Shown here one piece after another: positions 25,214 to 32,346 of a stretch of DNA of 64,000 nucleotides. The first letter of the stretch is position 1; each line of letters opens with the position of its first letter. The stretch is from Pseudomonas solani (GTDB lineage: Bacteria; Pseudomonadota; Gammaproteobacteria; Pseudomonadales; Pseudomonadaceae). The translations under genes were made by a program, and so were the position numbers. The DNA lies in the NCBI RefSeq assembly GCF_026072635.1, contig NZ_AP023081.1, positions 1,196,001-1,260,000 on the forward strand. Reading direction: 5' to 3'. The notes beneath the pieces are model-generated. The model did not search any database. It had not been told where the DNA came from and saw only the letters and a list, made by a program, of their open reading frames with translations.

Positions 25214-25450
25214 TCACAAGAACCACTCACGAATAAAATTCAAGAGATTCTCCCGGTTTTCCCACCCCCAAATGAGGAAATGTTTGAAACCGAAGATAAT
25301 GAAAGTTCTCAGAATTCTCTTGAGCTCAGAAGGCTTTTGCTCCTTCTTGGGCTTCGACTGATCACCTTCCTTATCTATGACACGGGCATCTTCAAAGTTG
25401 TGCTTGAACCGAGCGACCTTACGATCACCAGTTTTCTTCAGATATTTCAT
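25214..25450 (-). CDS. Small basic protein with a hydrophobic C-terminal segment (candidate retron partner)
   Basis: 78 codons including the start, about 78 residues, from the ATG at 25450 with AGGAG eight to ten bases upstream. Not recognised. The N-terminal half is highly charged (lysine-rich, with DKEGDQSKPKKEQKP near the middle). The C-terminal third has an aromatic, hydrophobic stretch (ILRTFIIFGFKHFLIWGW) that could be a single membrane helix. It sits between the presumed retron RNA and the RT gene, a place where effectors are found in some retrons. The effector role is only inference. Confidence 0.5.
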   Translation of the reverse strand: MKYLKKTGDRKVARFKHNFEDARVIDKEGDQSKPKKEQKPSELKRILRTFIIFGFKHFLIWGWENRENLLNFIREWFL

Positions 25451-25559
25451 GGTTAAGAGCTCCTTCGGGCGGAATTGCCCCGCCGTCAAGCATTCCGGGC
25501 CGAAAGGAACTTGAAGATGCCGCTACAAACTACAGTTCTGCTTATCAATTTATTGATAA

Positions 25560-25788
25560 GCCGTCCGCCGATTGAACCTCCGTTACCCGTCGTTACTACG
25601 TACGGATAGCGCTAAGCGCTATGCCCTGTAGCGGTCAGCCGCAATTGCTCTGACCGTACGGGGCGCGACGGGGCGTTTCGGCAGAGGTAGCCTTGGAGAA
25701 CACCAAAGCTGATTGGTTACCCAATCACCAACTGCAAGCCCGAATTATTAACCATGTCTAAAGAGCACCTGGGTGATGCACCCAGCGA
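25560..25788 (-). ncRNA. Candidate retron msr-msd RNA
   Basis: This GC-rich, palindrome-rich segment stands out from the AT-rich surroundings. Minus-strand elements in order: hairpin CTGGGTG/CACCCAG (25769-25785), hairpin TGATTGG-GTAA-CCAATCA (25710-25727), then a long nested stem with arms at 25586-25592 and 25666-25672 (CGACGGG/CCCGTCG) and 25599-25605 and 25654-25660 (CCGTACG/CGTACGG). Within it lies the near-perfect ATAGCGCT-T-AGCGCTAT. No long ORF is present and a promoter precedes it. The a1/a2 ends and the branching G cannot be fixed by eye, so the boundaries are approximate. Confidence 0.5.
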
Positions 25789-25794
25789 CCTTTT

Positions 25795-25822
25795 TTTACA
25801 TCCCCGCCAGCACCAATGTCAA
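25795..25822 (-). promoter_or_regulatory. Putative promoter of the retron transcript
   Basis: On the minus strand TTGACA (25817-25822), a 16-base spacer and TGTAAA (25795-25800). A start near 25788 would place the first hairpin of the candidate RNA at the very 5' end. Confidence 0.5.
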
Positions 25823-25885
25823 GGTGATATCAAAAAAACAGAGAAATTCTATCTATCTATTTGATTTATAGAGAATTCCTAAAAC

Positions 25886-26968
25886 TCAATTATCTGGCTT
25901 CGGATCCGCCCCCAGAAGAGGTACCGATTTTCCAATTTCAATTTTAGGCGGGTCATAGGGAATTTGGGGAACCCAGGAATTATAACTAAGACTTTTAGAC
26001 ACTTCTAAAGCTAACGACTGGGGCTCTCCGTTTACTCTGATTTCACTCTGACTTTCAATAAGAACATTCAAATTCTTTGCAATACCTACAGTCGCCCTCC
26101 TCAACTCCTCATGAATTTCATCAGTATCAACTCCAAGATCTTGCAGTCGCTTAGAAAACTCTAAAACAGCATTCATTGAGTCCAACTTTGCTGGTACGGA
26201 GGATACTTTACCCTCCCTTGTATACTCTCGATACATATATGAAGCCGACCCACGCAAAAGATCAATCATCAGACCAATTATTTTAGAGTCACCAAAAACT
26301 TTAGACCAAAGACTTCCCGACTCAATTTTCTGAATAGAGATTGGCCGTTCAGCCACATCAACATTCAGCAACCGCCCCAGAGCCTCATAAAGATTATTCA
26401 AAGCCATTAACTTGCCAGCAAAGTCATGCAAGCCTTGCACATCAGACAAATATAAAGAAAGCTCACTGCTACCAACAATCCGAGGCGAACTTTCTTCTAA
26501 ATTTCGATGAGATAGCTCAACAGCACCAACAATCACCTTTATCGACAATAGCAGCCGACCGGCAGCGCTTATGAGGCGCACGGCAGCATCTATACCATAC
26601 GAATCTATGTATGCCTCATAGAGCCCAGAGAAAGCATTTAGTTCTCTCTCCAAGTCACGCACCAAGCCGACATCCTCAAACTCGAACTCATAGGTTTTTT
26701 CAATAGCAGTCAGCAGCCCTTCAATCAGATTAAAAACCTTTCTAGGATTAATGCCCTTCACTACGGTAGCGATAGGATTACTAAACTGACGCAACTCAGA
26801 AACTGCCTCCGGCATTTTTGTCTGCGAGACCCCAAAAAGCTTAATCAACACGTCATCTAACCCATCAAATAGTCTAGATATGTTATCGACCCATTTAGTA
26901 AATTCCGACACATCAACAAGGGCTTCCCTCAGATAGTCAAGCTCGCTACGTAACTTAAAAGAAAGCAC
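25886..26968 (-). CDS. Unrecognised 360-residue protein of the defence region
   Basis: Not recognised. The protein looks mainly helical, with no signal peptide or clear membrane segment. A region near residues 215-235 (SIQKIESGSLWSKVFGDSKI) and the following stretch look like a conserved domain in uncharacterised bacterial proteins, but no family name can be given. It ends in a Pro-rich tail (WVPQIPYDPPKIEIG). It is encoded on the same strand as the retron and about 65 bases before the putative retron promoter, in AT-rich DNA, so it may be a partner of the retron or an independent defence gene. Confidence 0.65.
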   Translation of the reverse strand: MLSFKLRSELDYLREALVDVSEFTKWVDNISRLFDGLDDVLIKLFGVSQTKMPEAVSELRQFSNPIATVVKGINPRKVFNLIEGLLTAIEKTYEFEFEDVGLVRDLERELNAFSGLYEAYIDSYGIDAAVRLISAAGRLLLSIKVIVGAVELSHRNLEESSPRIVGSSELSLYLSDVQGLHDFAGKLMALNNLYEALGRLLNVDVAERPISIQKIESGSLWSKVFGDSKIIGLMIDLLRGSASYMYREYTREGKVSSVPAKLDSMNAVLEFSKRLQDLGVDTDEIHEELRRATVGIAKNLNVLIESQSEIRVNGEPQSLALEVSKSLSYNSWVPQIPYDPPKIEIGKSVPLLGADPKPDN

Positions 26969-27089
26969 TTACCACCTCTCTAATACCAAGTCTAAATTTT
27001 CTAAGCCAACATCAAAAAGCACACTACTCTAATTAGCGTATATCTACACAAACTGGGAGCTTAGCTCCCTAAAAAATTTACCCCTTGGT

Positions 27090-27428
27090 TTATGCCAAGT
27101 GATGGTATAAAACGCCAGCCGGTTGAGTGACTCCTACTGCGTCCTTGAACAACTTCTTACGCTTAGCGCGCTCCCAATATGAGCCAACAGCACCAAGCAA
27201 GGCAGGCATTATCAGAAACTGTCCGGCTATAGCTAAGCTGCGGAGAACAGTCCCAGTCATGGCGGCGGGTAGCTTGCTGGAATGCATCATGGCGGGCGCA
27301 GTGCTGGTAGCGAAGCCATGCAGCAGAAAGCATGACACTAGTGCAACCAGAAAGCTCCCCCTGCAAGGCAGTAGCGCTGCGAGAGACATGAACTCTTCGA
27401 ACGTGGTGGTTCTACGACGACGTGCCAT
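27090..27428 (-). pseudogene. Truncated N-terminus of a membrane-anchored Mrr-type restriction enzyme
   Basis: From the ATG at 27428 the product starts MARRRRTTTFEEFMSLAALL and has two hydrophobic segments (residues about 21-38 and 62-85), then the basic WERAKRKKLF. From memory this is the membrane-anchor part of Pseudomonas proteins that continue with an Mrr-like catalytic domain. Here it stops soon after with an unrelated tail (TQPAGVLYHHLA). No catalytic part follows, so it is treated as a remnant. An intact small membrane protein cannot be ruled out. Confidence 0.5.
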
Positions 27429-27691
27429 TCCTTGCGCTCTCGTGGTATCCATCTGTGGCACAAAGCCATATGGGCAAAAATAACGCGATACGCTATCGTT
27501 CGTAAATAGCCTCCGGCAAACACTTTCTACTAGTTAGCGCAACATCAGCATTATCTATTGAAGCATGAGAAGGATTGGCCCAATATTTTTCACATGCTTA
27601 CCGGACATGCCTGGGCAGCAATCATTTAAGCAGATAAAAATATATTTTAACCCATTCACACCTACTACCATCACATCAATGAAGAAAATGT

Positions 27692-29077
27692 ATGCCAGCC
27701 ATTCTAGATATTGAATACGAATTCAAAAAAATAAAACTAGTCCCAGACACCCACAAACCTACCACCAACAACATATTTACAATAATTGTTGGAAAAAATG
27801 GCGTAGGAAAAAGCAAGATACTTTCAGAAATCGCAAAAACGCACTCTCATATTTACACTTATGCATACCAATATAAAGGAGCTCCTCAGTTTTCGCCATC
27901 GTCGGACGACGCGCCGAAAATCATAGCTGCCTCAACTAGCCCCTTTGATAAGTTCCCCTCAACTCCTCGACGATCAAACTATAGCGATACGAATTATCGT
28001 TACATTGGAATGCGAAGCGAGGGAATCTACAATACTTCATCTTCAGTAGCCCTACTGTCTTCTGCAGCAAAAGGCTTGTTAATATCAGCTCAGAAAGATG
28101 AAAATAATGCTCAACTTATAGAAGTTTTCTCAGCACTAGGGTTTTACCCAGGACTAGAGTTAATTTTTAAACCAAGTTATATAAAAATGAAACCGCGAGA
28201 TCTTTACTTAGACTCAACAAGCAGGGAGCAGCCACTACTTCAAGAAATCATAACCCTGGAAAAGGCTTTTGATTTCACCATAGAGGACAAATATATTGAT
28301 CAACTTCGGGAGATGCCAACAGAAGTATCAGCGAGGATCTTAAATGCAATATATACAATCAGCAATATATCCAACAAGCGAAAAGCAATCAGAGTTCGCT
28401 TAGAGCTAGAAAAAGATCCTAAACTTCAAAAAACAATCTATGAAAGCACTGAAACGCTCGATGCTTTATTAACCTTACTGAGCAGTGGCTTTATTCGACT
28501 AATGGATATAGTCGTAACAAAAATTACTTACGGTGAAATGTCGCTAAAAAGGGCAAGCTCAGGAGAGCAATGCCTAGCGGTTCTAATGCTAGGCATCGCC
28601 GGACATATAACAAATGGATCTACAATATTAATTGACGAGCCTGAAATAAGCCTTCACCCGAAGTGGCAAGAAATTTTTATGCCTTTACTGATAAGAGCCT
28701 TTTCTAAGTTTCGCGACTGCCAATTCATCATCGCAACTCACTCTCCTCAAATAATATCAAGGCTAGGTGAAAACAACTGCTACATCCTATCATTAACGCG
28801 AAATACAATTCACAACTCCAGTGAGTTTCAGAATAGGTCAGCAGACTTTCAACTAGCAGAGTTATTCGATGCCCCAGGCTTGATGAATGAATACATAGCA
28901 AGACTAGCCTTTAATTTACTAGCAAAGGTTAAAAGCTCAAAAACTTTAGACGCAGATAGCGCAAGCAACCTAAATAAACTTATAGAACTCTCTAGTAACC
29001 TTGAAAACAACGACCCAACCTTCGAGCTGATCCAGTCCGTAAAATTGGTGTGCGAGCACTATGCCAACAATAAATAG
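27692..29077 (+). CDS. ptuA: Septu-like anti-phage ATPase PtuA
   Basis: 461 residues. ABC/AAA-type ATPase with Walker A GKNGVGKS (34-41), an ABC signature ASSGEQCLAVLMLG near residue 288-301, Walker B TILIDEPEISLHPKW near 310, and the H-loop IIATHSPQII. The length and the overlapping HNH nuclease gene match PtuA of the Septu system and of retron-Ec78. In Septu, PtuA assembles with PtuB and responds to phage. The gene is AT-rich and in the defence region, transcribed away from the retron. The ATG at 27692 is the only in-frame ATG before the conserved N-terminus. Confidence 0.78.
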   Translation: MPAILDIEYEFKKIKLVPDTHKPTTNNIFTIIVGKNGVGKSKILSEIAKTHSHIYTYAYQYKGAPQFSPSSDDAPKIIAASTSPFDKFPSTPRRSNYSDTNYRYIGMRSEGIYNTSSSVALLSSAAKGLLISAQKDENNAQLIEVFSALGFYPGLELIFKPSYIKMKPRDLYLDSTSREQPLLQEIITLEKAFDFTIEDKYIDQLREMPTEVSARILNAIYTISNISNKRKAIRVRLELEKDPKLQKTIYESTETLDALLTLLSSGFIRLMDIVVTKITYGEMSLKRASSGEQCLAVLMLGIAGHITNGSTILIDEPEISLHPKWQEIFMPLLIRAFSKFRDCQFIIATHSPQIISRLGENNCYILSLTRNTIHNSSEFQNRSADFQLAELFDAPGLMNEYIARLAFNLLAKVKSSKTLDADSASNLNKLIELSSNLENNDPTFELIQSVKLVCEHYANNK

Positions 29078-29666
29078 ACAGATATCTTTCACTAAAGATC
29101 AATTGGCCACTATCAAAGAGAAAGCCTCGCAGCCGGGTTTTTCGCACACTCAATGGGGAGATGATGACTTACTAGACACGAGACGAATTATAAGAGAACA
29201 CTACCGAAACGAACAAAGGCTAAAATGCGCATATTGCATGAATCCCATCGCATCCATTTCTGCAAATGGTGCGAACATTGAACACATTATTCCAAAATCA
29301 AAAAAAATTGAATTCATCTTTGAACCAAAAAATCTCTGCGTAATCTGCCCAGACTGCAACGAAGTAAAAAGAAGCCAAGAAGTAACTGGGGATGAGCCGA
29401 ACCCGCTGAAAAGGAACGCAATCCAGTATCCTAGGACATCCGGGGCCTTTAAAATTGTCCACCCGCACTTTGACAACTATAGCGAACATATTATTCACGC
29501 AAATCGCATATACATTGACATAACCCCCAAAGGACATTGGACCATTGGGGCATGTAAGCTAAATAGGTTTTATCATCGCTTTGGTGTATGCGAGGAGCTA
29601 GTGGAAGATGTGGCACTAATTGAAGAAGAAGAGGCGTTTCACAAGTTTCATGAGCAGCCGATTTAA
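29061..29666 (+). CDS. ptuB: Septu-like HNH endonuclease PtuB
   Basis: 201 residues. The HNH fold is marked by CAYC (C56-C59), NIEHIIPKSK near residue 72 with the HNH histidine, and CPDCNEVKRSQ near 96-106. The paired CxxC motifs bind structural zinc. The start overlaps ptuA by 17 bases, so expression is coupled. In Septu and retron-Ec78, PtuB is the nuclease effector held by PtuA. Whether it works alone with PtuA or with the retron RT 2.5 kb away is open. Confidence 0.8.
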   Translation: MPTINRQISFTKDQLATIKEKASQPGFSHTQWGDDDLLDTRRIIREHYRNEQRLKCAYCMNPIASISANGANIEHIIPKSKKIEFIFEPKNLCVICPDCNEVKRSQEVTGDEPNPLKRNAIQYPRTSGAFKIVHPHFDNYSEHIIHANRIYIDITPKGHWTIGACKLNRFYHRFGVCEELVEDVALIEEEEAFHKFHEQPI

Positions 29667-29955
29667 GCGCTGATACTGGAAGGCATCTAGTAGTTACTAA
29701 ATAGACAAACGGCTTATCGAGATTTCGGCCGGATGTGTTAGTCAATACTCTGATATCCGGATAGACGTCATTGAAGCTCCTCTCGATGGATCCAGTATCG
29801 AATGGATTATCCGATTCTTTATGAACATCTGCGCCGATAAATCCGGGTGACTACTTTGGACGCTTGCTGCGAAAAACTGTGGTTCTGTGAGGTCGGCATA
29901 GGCTATAGCCCTTGACTTATGGGCCGCCGGGTAACGTTGGGGAGCCCCTCACATA
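29667..29955. other. Gene-free tail of the defence region
   Basis: About 290 bases between ptuB and the right attachment repeat. No credible ORF, tRNA or integrase fragment was seen. Confidence 0.5.
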
Positions 29956-30018
29956 ATTCATAATACTGGGGTCCGGGGGGTCAAATCCCTGCGTAGCCAC
30001 CATACAAAACAAAGGGTT
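29956..30018. repeat. Right attachment-site repeat (attR), partial tRNA-Met copy
   Basis: 63 bases matching the 3' end of tRNA-Met and the sequence after it (see 22679-22740). It begins at the anticodon loop (ATTCATAAT) and so is not a gene. The T arm is damaged (GGGGGGTCAAATCC in place of GGGGTTCAAGTCC). It marks the far end of the 7.3-kb insertion. Confidence 0.85.
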
Positions 30019-30041
30019 TAGCGAAAGCTACGCCCTTTTTT
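30012..30041 (+). terminator. Terminator copy next to attR
   Basis: GGGTTTAGC-GAAA-GCTACGCCC followed by six T residues. It occupies the same place after the repeat as the tRNA-Met terminator, with a diverged stem, suggesting it is the original downstream sequence of the tRNA. Confidence 0.6.
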
Positions 30042-30171
30042 GTCTGCCTCGAAAGAGTGGATGGTTCGATGCCCTCATCACTCGCAATGGCGCGTGAGTG
30101 GGCGGTCTGAATGCAGGCGCATCAGGTACACCCCGGCGCTGGCAGATTCGACCGGGAGCAAGAAGGCTGGA

Positions 30172-30507
30172 TCAGTTTTCTGACTTGGTAGCGCACTTCC
30201 TGCAGTGAGGAGGCGGTAATTCCAAATCTGCGCCGCATGAAGAGAAGCGTCGGTTCATCTCACTCCCCAACTGTTGGCCCCCTTCCCTGCCCGACCACCC
30301 GTGCGGCTTCCGAGCGAAGGTCTCGCGCAGGTAGAGGCCGGCAGGTAACGCCAAGCCCCAGCGCCCTTGAACATCGACCCAGGGCGCGCGTGCCCTCAGC
30401 GTCGTGACAGGCACCGCATGCAGTGATCCCGTGGACGACGGCACCAGCAGGCAGAGCAGGCGCAACTCCCTGCGCCTGCGAAAATTCAGGACATTTCCTT
30501 TCATCAC
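30172..30507 (-). CDS. Hypothetical protein
   Basis: Up to 111 residues, rich in Arg, Gly and Pro, not recognised and with no clear domain. The only support is the 4-base overlap with the upstream gene on the same strand, which suggests an operon. It could be a non-coding frame. Confidence 0.35.
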   Translation of the reverse strand: MMKGNVLNFRRRRELRLLCLLVPSSTGSLHAVPVTTLRARAPWVDVQGRWGLALPAGLYLRETFARKPHGWSGREGGQQLGSEMNRRFSSCGADLELPPPHCRKCATKSEN

Positions 30508-30719
30508 TCCCTCACAAGATTCCGGCCACGGCGCTGCGCAAACGCGTTAAGCCCGAGCTGATCGAGGCGCCGCAACGTCTCTGCTTCATAGGCGCCCGTG
30601 TCCTGCAACGCATCCACATAACCGGTAAAGCGCATGAACTGTGCGAACGCCCGATCCGGATCCGAGTAGCGAATCCTCCGCAGAAGCAACAGCAGCTGAT
30701 GGGCAGTCGTCCTATTCAT
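30504..30719 (-). CDS. Small hypothetical protein
   Basis: 71 residues, not recognised. The sequence looks helical (LLLLLRRIRYSDPDRAFAQF, then YVDALQDTGAYEAETLRRLD). It overlaps the HTH gene upstream by 8 bases and the next gene downstream by 4, so it is probably the second gene of a short phage-type operon. Confidence 0.5.
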   Translation of the reverse strand: MNRTTAHQLLLLLRRIRYSDPDRAFAQFMRFTGYVDALQDTGAYEAETLRRLDQLGLNAFAQRRGRNLVRE

Positions 30720-30984
30720 TCGCGTAGTCCCCTGCGCTGAAGACCGTCTTGCCCTGATCCAGGTCGCTGCGAATGCGATGGAGATTGATCACCCGACGAC
30801 GCCCGATCTTCACGGTGGGGATCGTTCGGGTTTCGACCCAGCCGCGCACCACGTCCTCGGTGATTTCCTCGATGCCGCACATTTCAGCCAGCACCTGCTG
30901 CGTGCAAAACGGCGCACAGCGGAAATCGCTCATTCGCTCGGGCCTTGCGCCCTTGCTGAACCTCACTACTCCAGACTGTTCCAT
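30712..30984 (-). CDS. HTH/excisionase-like DNA-binding protein
   Basis: 90 residues, or 73 if the ATG at 30933 is used. The region TEDVVRGWVETRTIPTVKIG followed by RRRVINLHRI has the pattern of a MerR/excisionase-type winged helix, where a turn after TIP-x-V contacts DNA. It is divergent from the regulator genes at 31094, with paired operators between them. This looks like the control region of a phage or integrative element; a role as repressor antagonist or excisionase is inference. Confidence 0.6.
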   Translation of the reverse strand: MEQSGVVRFSKGARPERMSDFRCAPFCTQQVLAEMCGIEEITEDVVRGWVETRTIPTVKIGRRRVINLHRIRSDLDQGKTVFSAGDYANE

Positions 30985-31020
30985 ACAGACACCCTATAAT
31001 CGGCCACTCTAAGCCATTCC

Positions 31021-31077
31021 GAGTAATAGATACTCAAAGCAATCTAGGGCACTGCTGCTTTCGAGTAAAGGTTACTC
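31021..31077. promoter_or_regulatory. Paired 15-base palindromic operators in a divergent control region
   Basis: GAGTAATAGATACTC at 31021-31035 and GAGTAAAGGTTACTC at 31063-31077. Both have the form GAGTA-N5-TACTC, and their centres are 42 bases apart, about four helical turns. They lie between the HTH gene (minus) and the regulator genes (plus). The repeated motif and spacing point to cooperative repressor binding. Confidence 0.7.
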
Positions 31078-31093
31078 AAGCCGAGAAAAATCA

Positions 31094-31335
31094 ATGGATG
31101 ACGTAAGAAACAGAGCACTTCAACTGATTCGGGCTGTAGGACCGAAGCACTTGAGCGAACTCGGGGCAAGAACTACGAGCGCTGGCGGAACATCAGCGGC
31201 GGCAAGATCAGGATCAGCACCGAGGAAGTGGGCATCCTGGCCGAGGCTTATCCACAGTTCGCGCTTTGGCTGATATCCGGGCGCACGGAGCCGGAGAACG
31301 GGCACATCAGCCCGGATGACGCGCCTTCTGCGTGA
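31094..31335 (+). pseudogene. Phage-type small regulator, frameshifted as given
   Basis: The ATG at 31094 gives MDDVRNRALQLIRAVGPKHL and then leaves frame at the G-run 31163-31166. One extra G would continue with KNYERWRNISGGKIRISTEE and AYPQFALWLISGRTEP to the stop at 31335, giving about 80 residues. It is paralogous to the next gene (shared RALQL, R-W-x-N-I, E-x-x-IL and WLI(S/T)G motifs). Whether the shift is a sequencing error or a true mutation cannot be told. It probably binds the adjacent operators. Confidence 0.65.
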
Positions 31336-31340
31336 CCAGC

Positions 31341-31598
31341 ATGAGCGAAGGCATCACCCACAGGGCGCTCCAGCTGCTTGAGATGGCCAGCATCAAGGCA
31401 CTGACCGAGGCAGGGAGCACGGAATACGTGCGCTGGCAGAACATCAAGCGCGGCCGCGCCCGGATGGGTGCCAATGAAATCGAGATTCTCGGACGCGTCT
31501 ATCCCCAGTACCGCTGGTGGCTGATCACCGGCGAGGTGAAACCGGACCAGGGGCAGACCAGCCCCGAACACGACGGTCTGATCGCCCCGCCCTCCTAG
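31341..31598 (+). CDS. Phage-type small regulator, second copy
   Basis: 85 residues from the ATG at 31341, 5 bases after the frameshifted paralogue. Motifs: HRALQLLEMASIKALTEAGS, YVRWQNIKRGRARM, EIEILGRVYPQYRWWLITGE. The RW-x-NI segment followed by a basic turn resembles a small helix-turn-helix fold, but the family is not named here. Its start is overlapped by the stop of the preceding gene in the alternative GTG reading at 31332. Confidence 0.6.
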   Translation: MSEGITHRALQLLEMASIKALTEAGSTEYVRWQNIKRGRARMGANEIEILGRVYPQYRWWLITGEVKPDQGQTSPEHDGLIAPPS

Positions 31599-31678
31599 GC
31601 CTAGCGTCGCCTTTCACCTTCCCCCGCTCGGTGCCCACGTCATGGGGCGCCGGGCGTTCCTCTCCTGATCCCCCGCCT

Positions 31679-32146
31679 TCACTCCCGCCCTCCCCCGCGA
31701 CGCGCCACCAACTGCTCATGCAGTGACCACGCGACGGCGTAGGGCTGCTCGCGCGGGTTGAGGGCGTCCCCTGCCTTTCGCCAGCGAGCTTCATCCAGCC
31801 CGCTGCGGGCGATTTGGTGGGCGAGTGCATCGATCTGCCCTTCGAGCGTGCTGCCCAGGCCGGCGGTAACGGTGAGGGGCAGGCCGAATAGCGGCCGCCC
31901 GATGAAGGCGAGGTGGCGTTCCTCGGGCACATCGAGGCCGGTGGCCTGGATGCCCAGCAGGACGACACGGCCCTCGGCATCCACCGCGTCCAACCCGTAC
32001 GAGCCGCCATCGCTCAGGGCCCAGCCGTCGAGGCGCTGGAGGGGGTAGGCGAGGCGGGGCACCTGGGTGAGGTAGAGGTAGCCGGCGCCTGCGGCACTGG
32101 CGGCGAGTGCCAGGGTGAGTGAGGTAATCCCTAACGCGCGTTTCAT
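31679..32146 (-). CDS. Hypothetical protein with N-terminal signal or membrane anchor
   Basis: 155 residues. A hydrophobic N-terminus (MKRALGITSLTLALAASAAG) suggests export or anchoring in the inner membrane. The remainder (VPRLAYPLQRLDGWALSDGG, then VVLLGIQATGLDVPEERHL) has no recognised family. Codon use and GC content are like the core chromosome, so the accessory region ends before this gene. Confidence 0.65.
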   Translation of the reverse strand: MKRALGITSLTLALAASAAGAGYLYLTQVPRLAYPLQRLDGWALSDGGSYGLDAVDAEGRVVLLGIQATGLDVPEERHLAFIGRPLFGLPLTVTAGLGSTLEGQIDALAHQIARSGLDEARWRKAGDALNPREQPYAVAWSLHEQLVARRGGGRE

Positions 32147-32260
32147 CGAGGCCTCCTTGCGGGTGGGCGAAGCCTACAGGGCGCGGGGCCTGGCGGACCA
32201 TAGCGGCTTGCCGGGGCGCTGAAAGCGGAACTGGCCGGTCATCCCCCCGGCGGGAAAAAA

Positions 32261-32329
32261 TTGTACAAACCCCTTGTACAAACTTATACGCAGCAGTAGA
32301 AAAGCTATACAAATTCACTCAATGTACAG
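32261..32329 (+). promoter_or_regulatory. Repeated TTGTACAA sites upstream of the acyl-CoA dehydrogenase gene
   Basis: TTGTACAAAC occurs twice, at 32261-32270 and 32274-32283, 13 bases apart, each containing the perfect palindrome TTGTACAA. A weaker inverted pair, CTATACA and TGTACAG, follows at about 32305-32329. The arrangement suggests an operator for an unknown regulator, possibly TetR-type. Confidence 0.5.
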
Positions 32330-32346
32330 CTTTAGAGGACGCCACC

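Noticed and set aside
24072..29666. A single retron-Ec78 operon
   Set aside because: PtuAB is on the opposite strand and separated by two genes, so a one-operon call is not supported; kept as a hypothesis only.
29956..30018. Possible second tRNA-Met gene
   Set aside because: Only the 3' half is present and the T arm is damaged; no D arm or 5' acceptor strand exists upstream.
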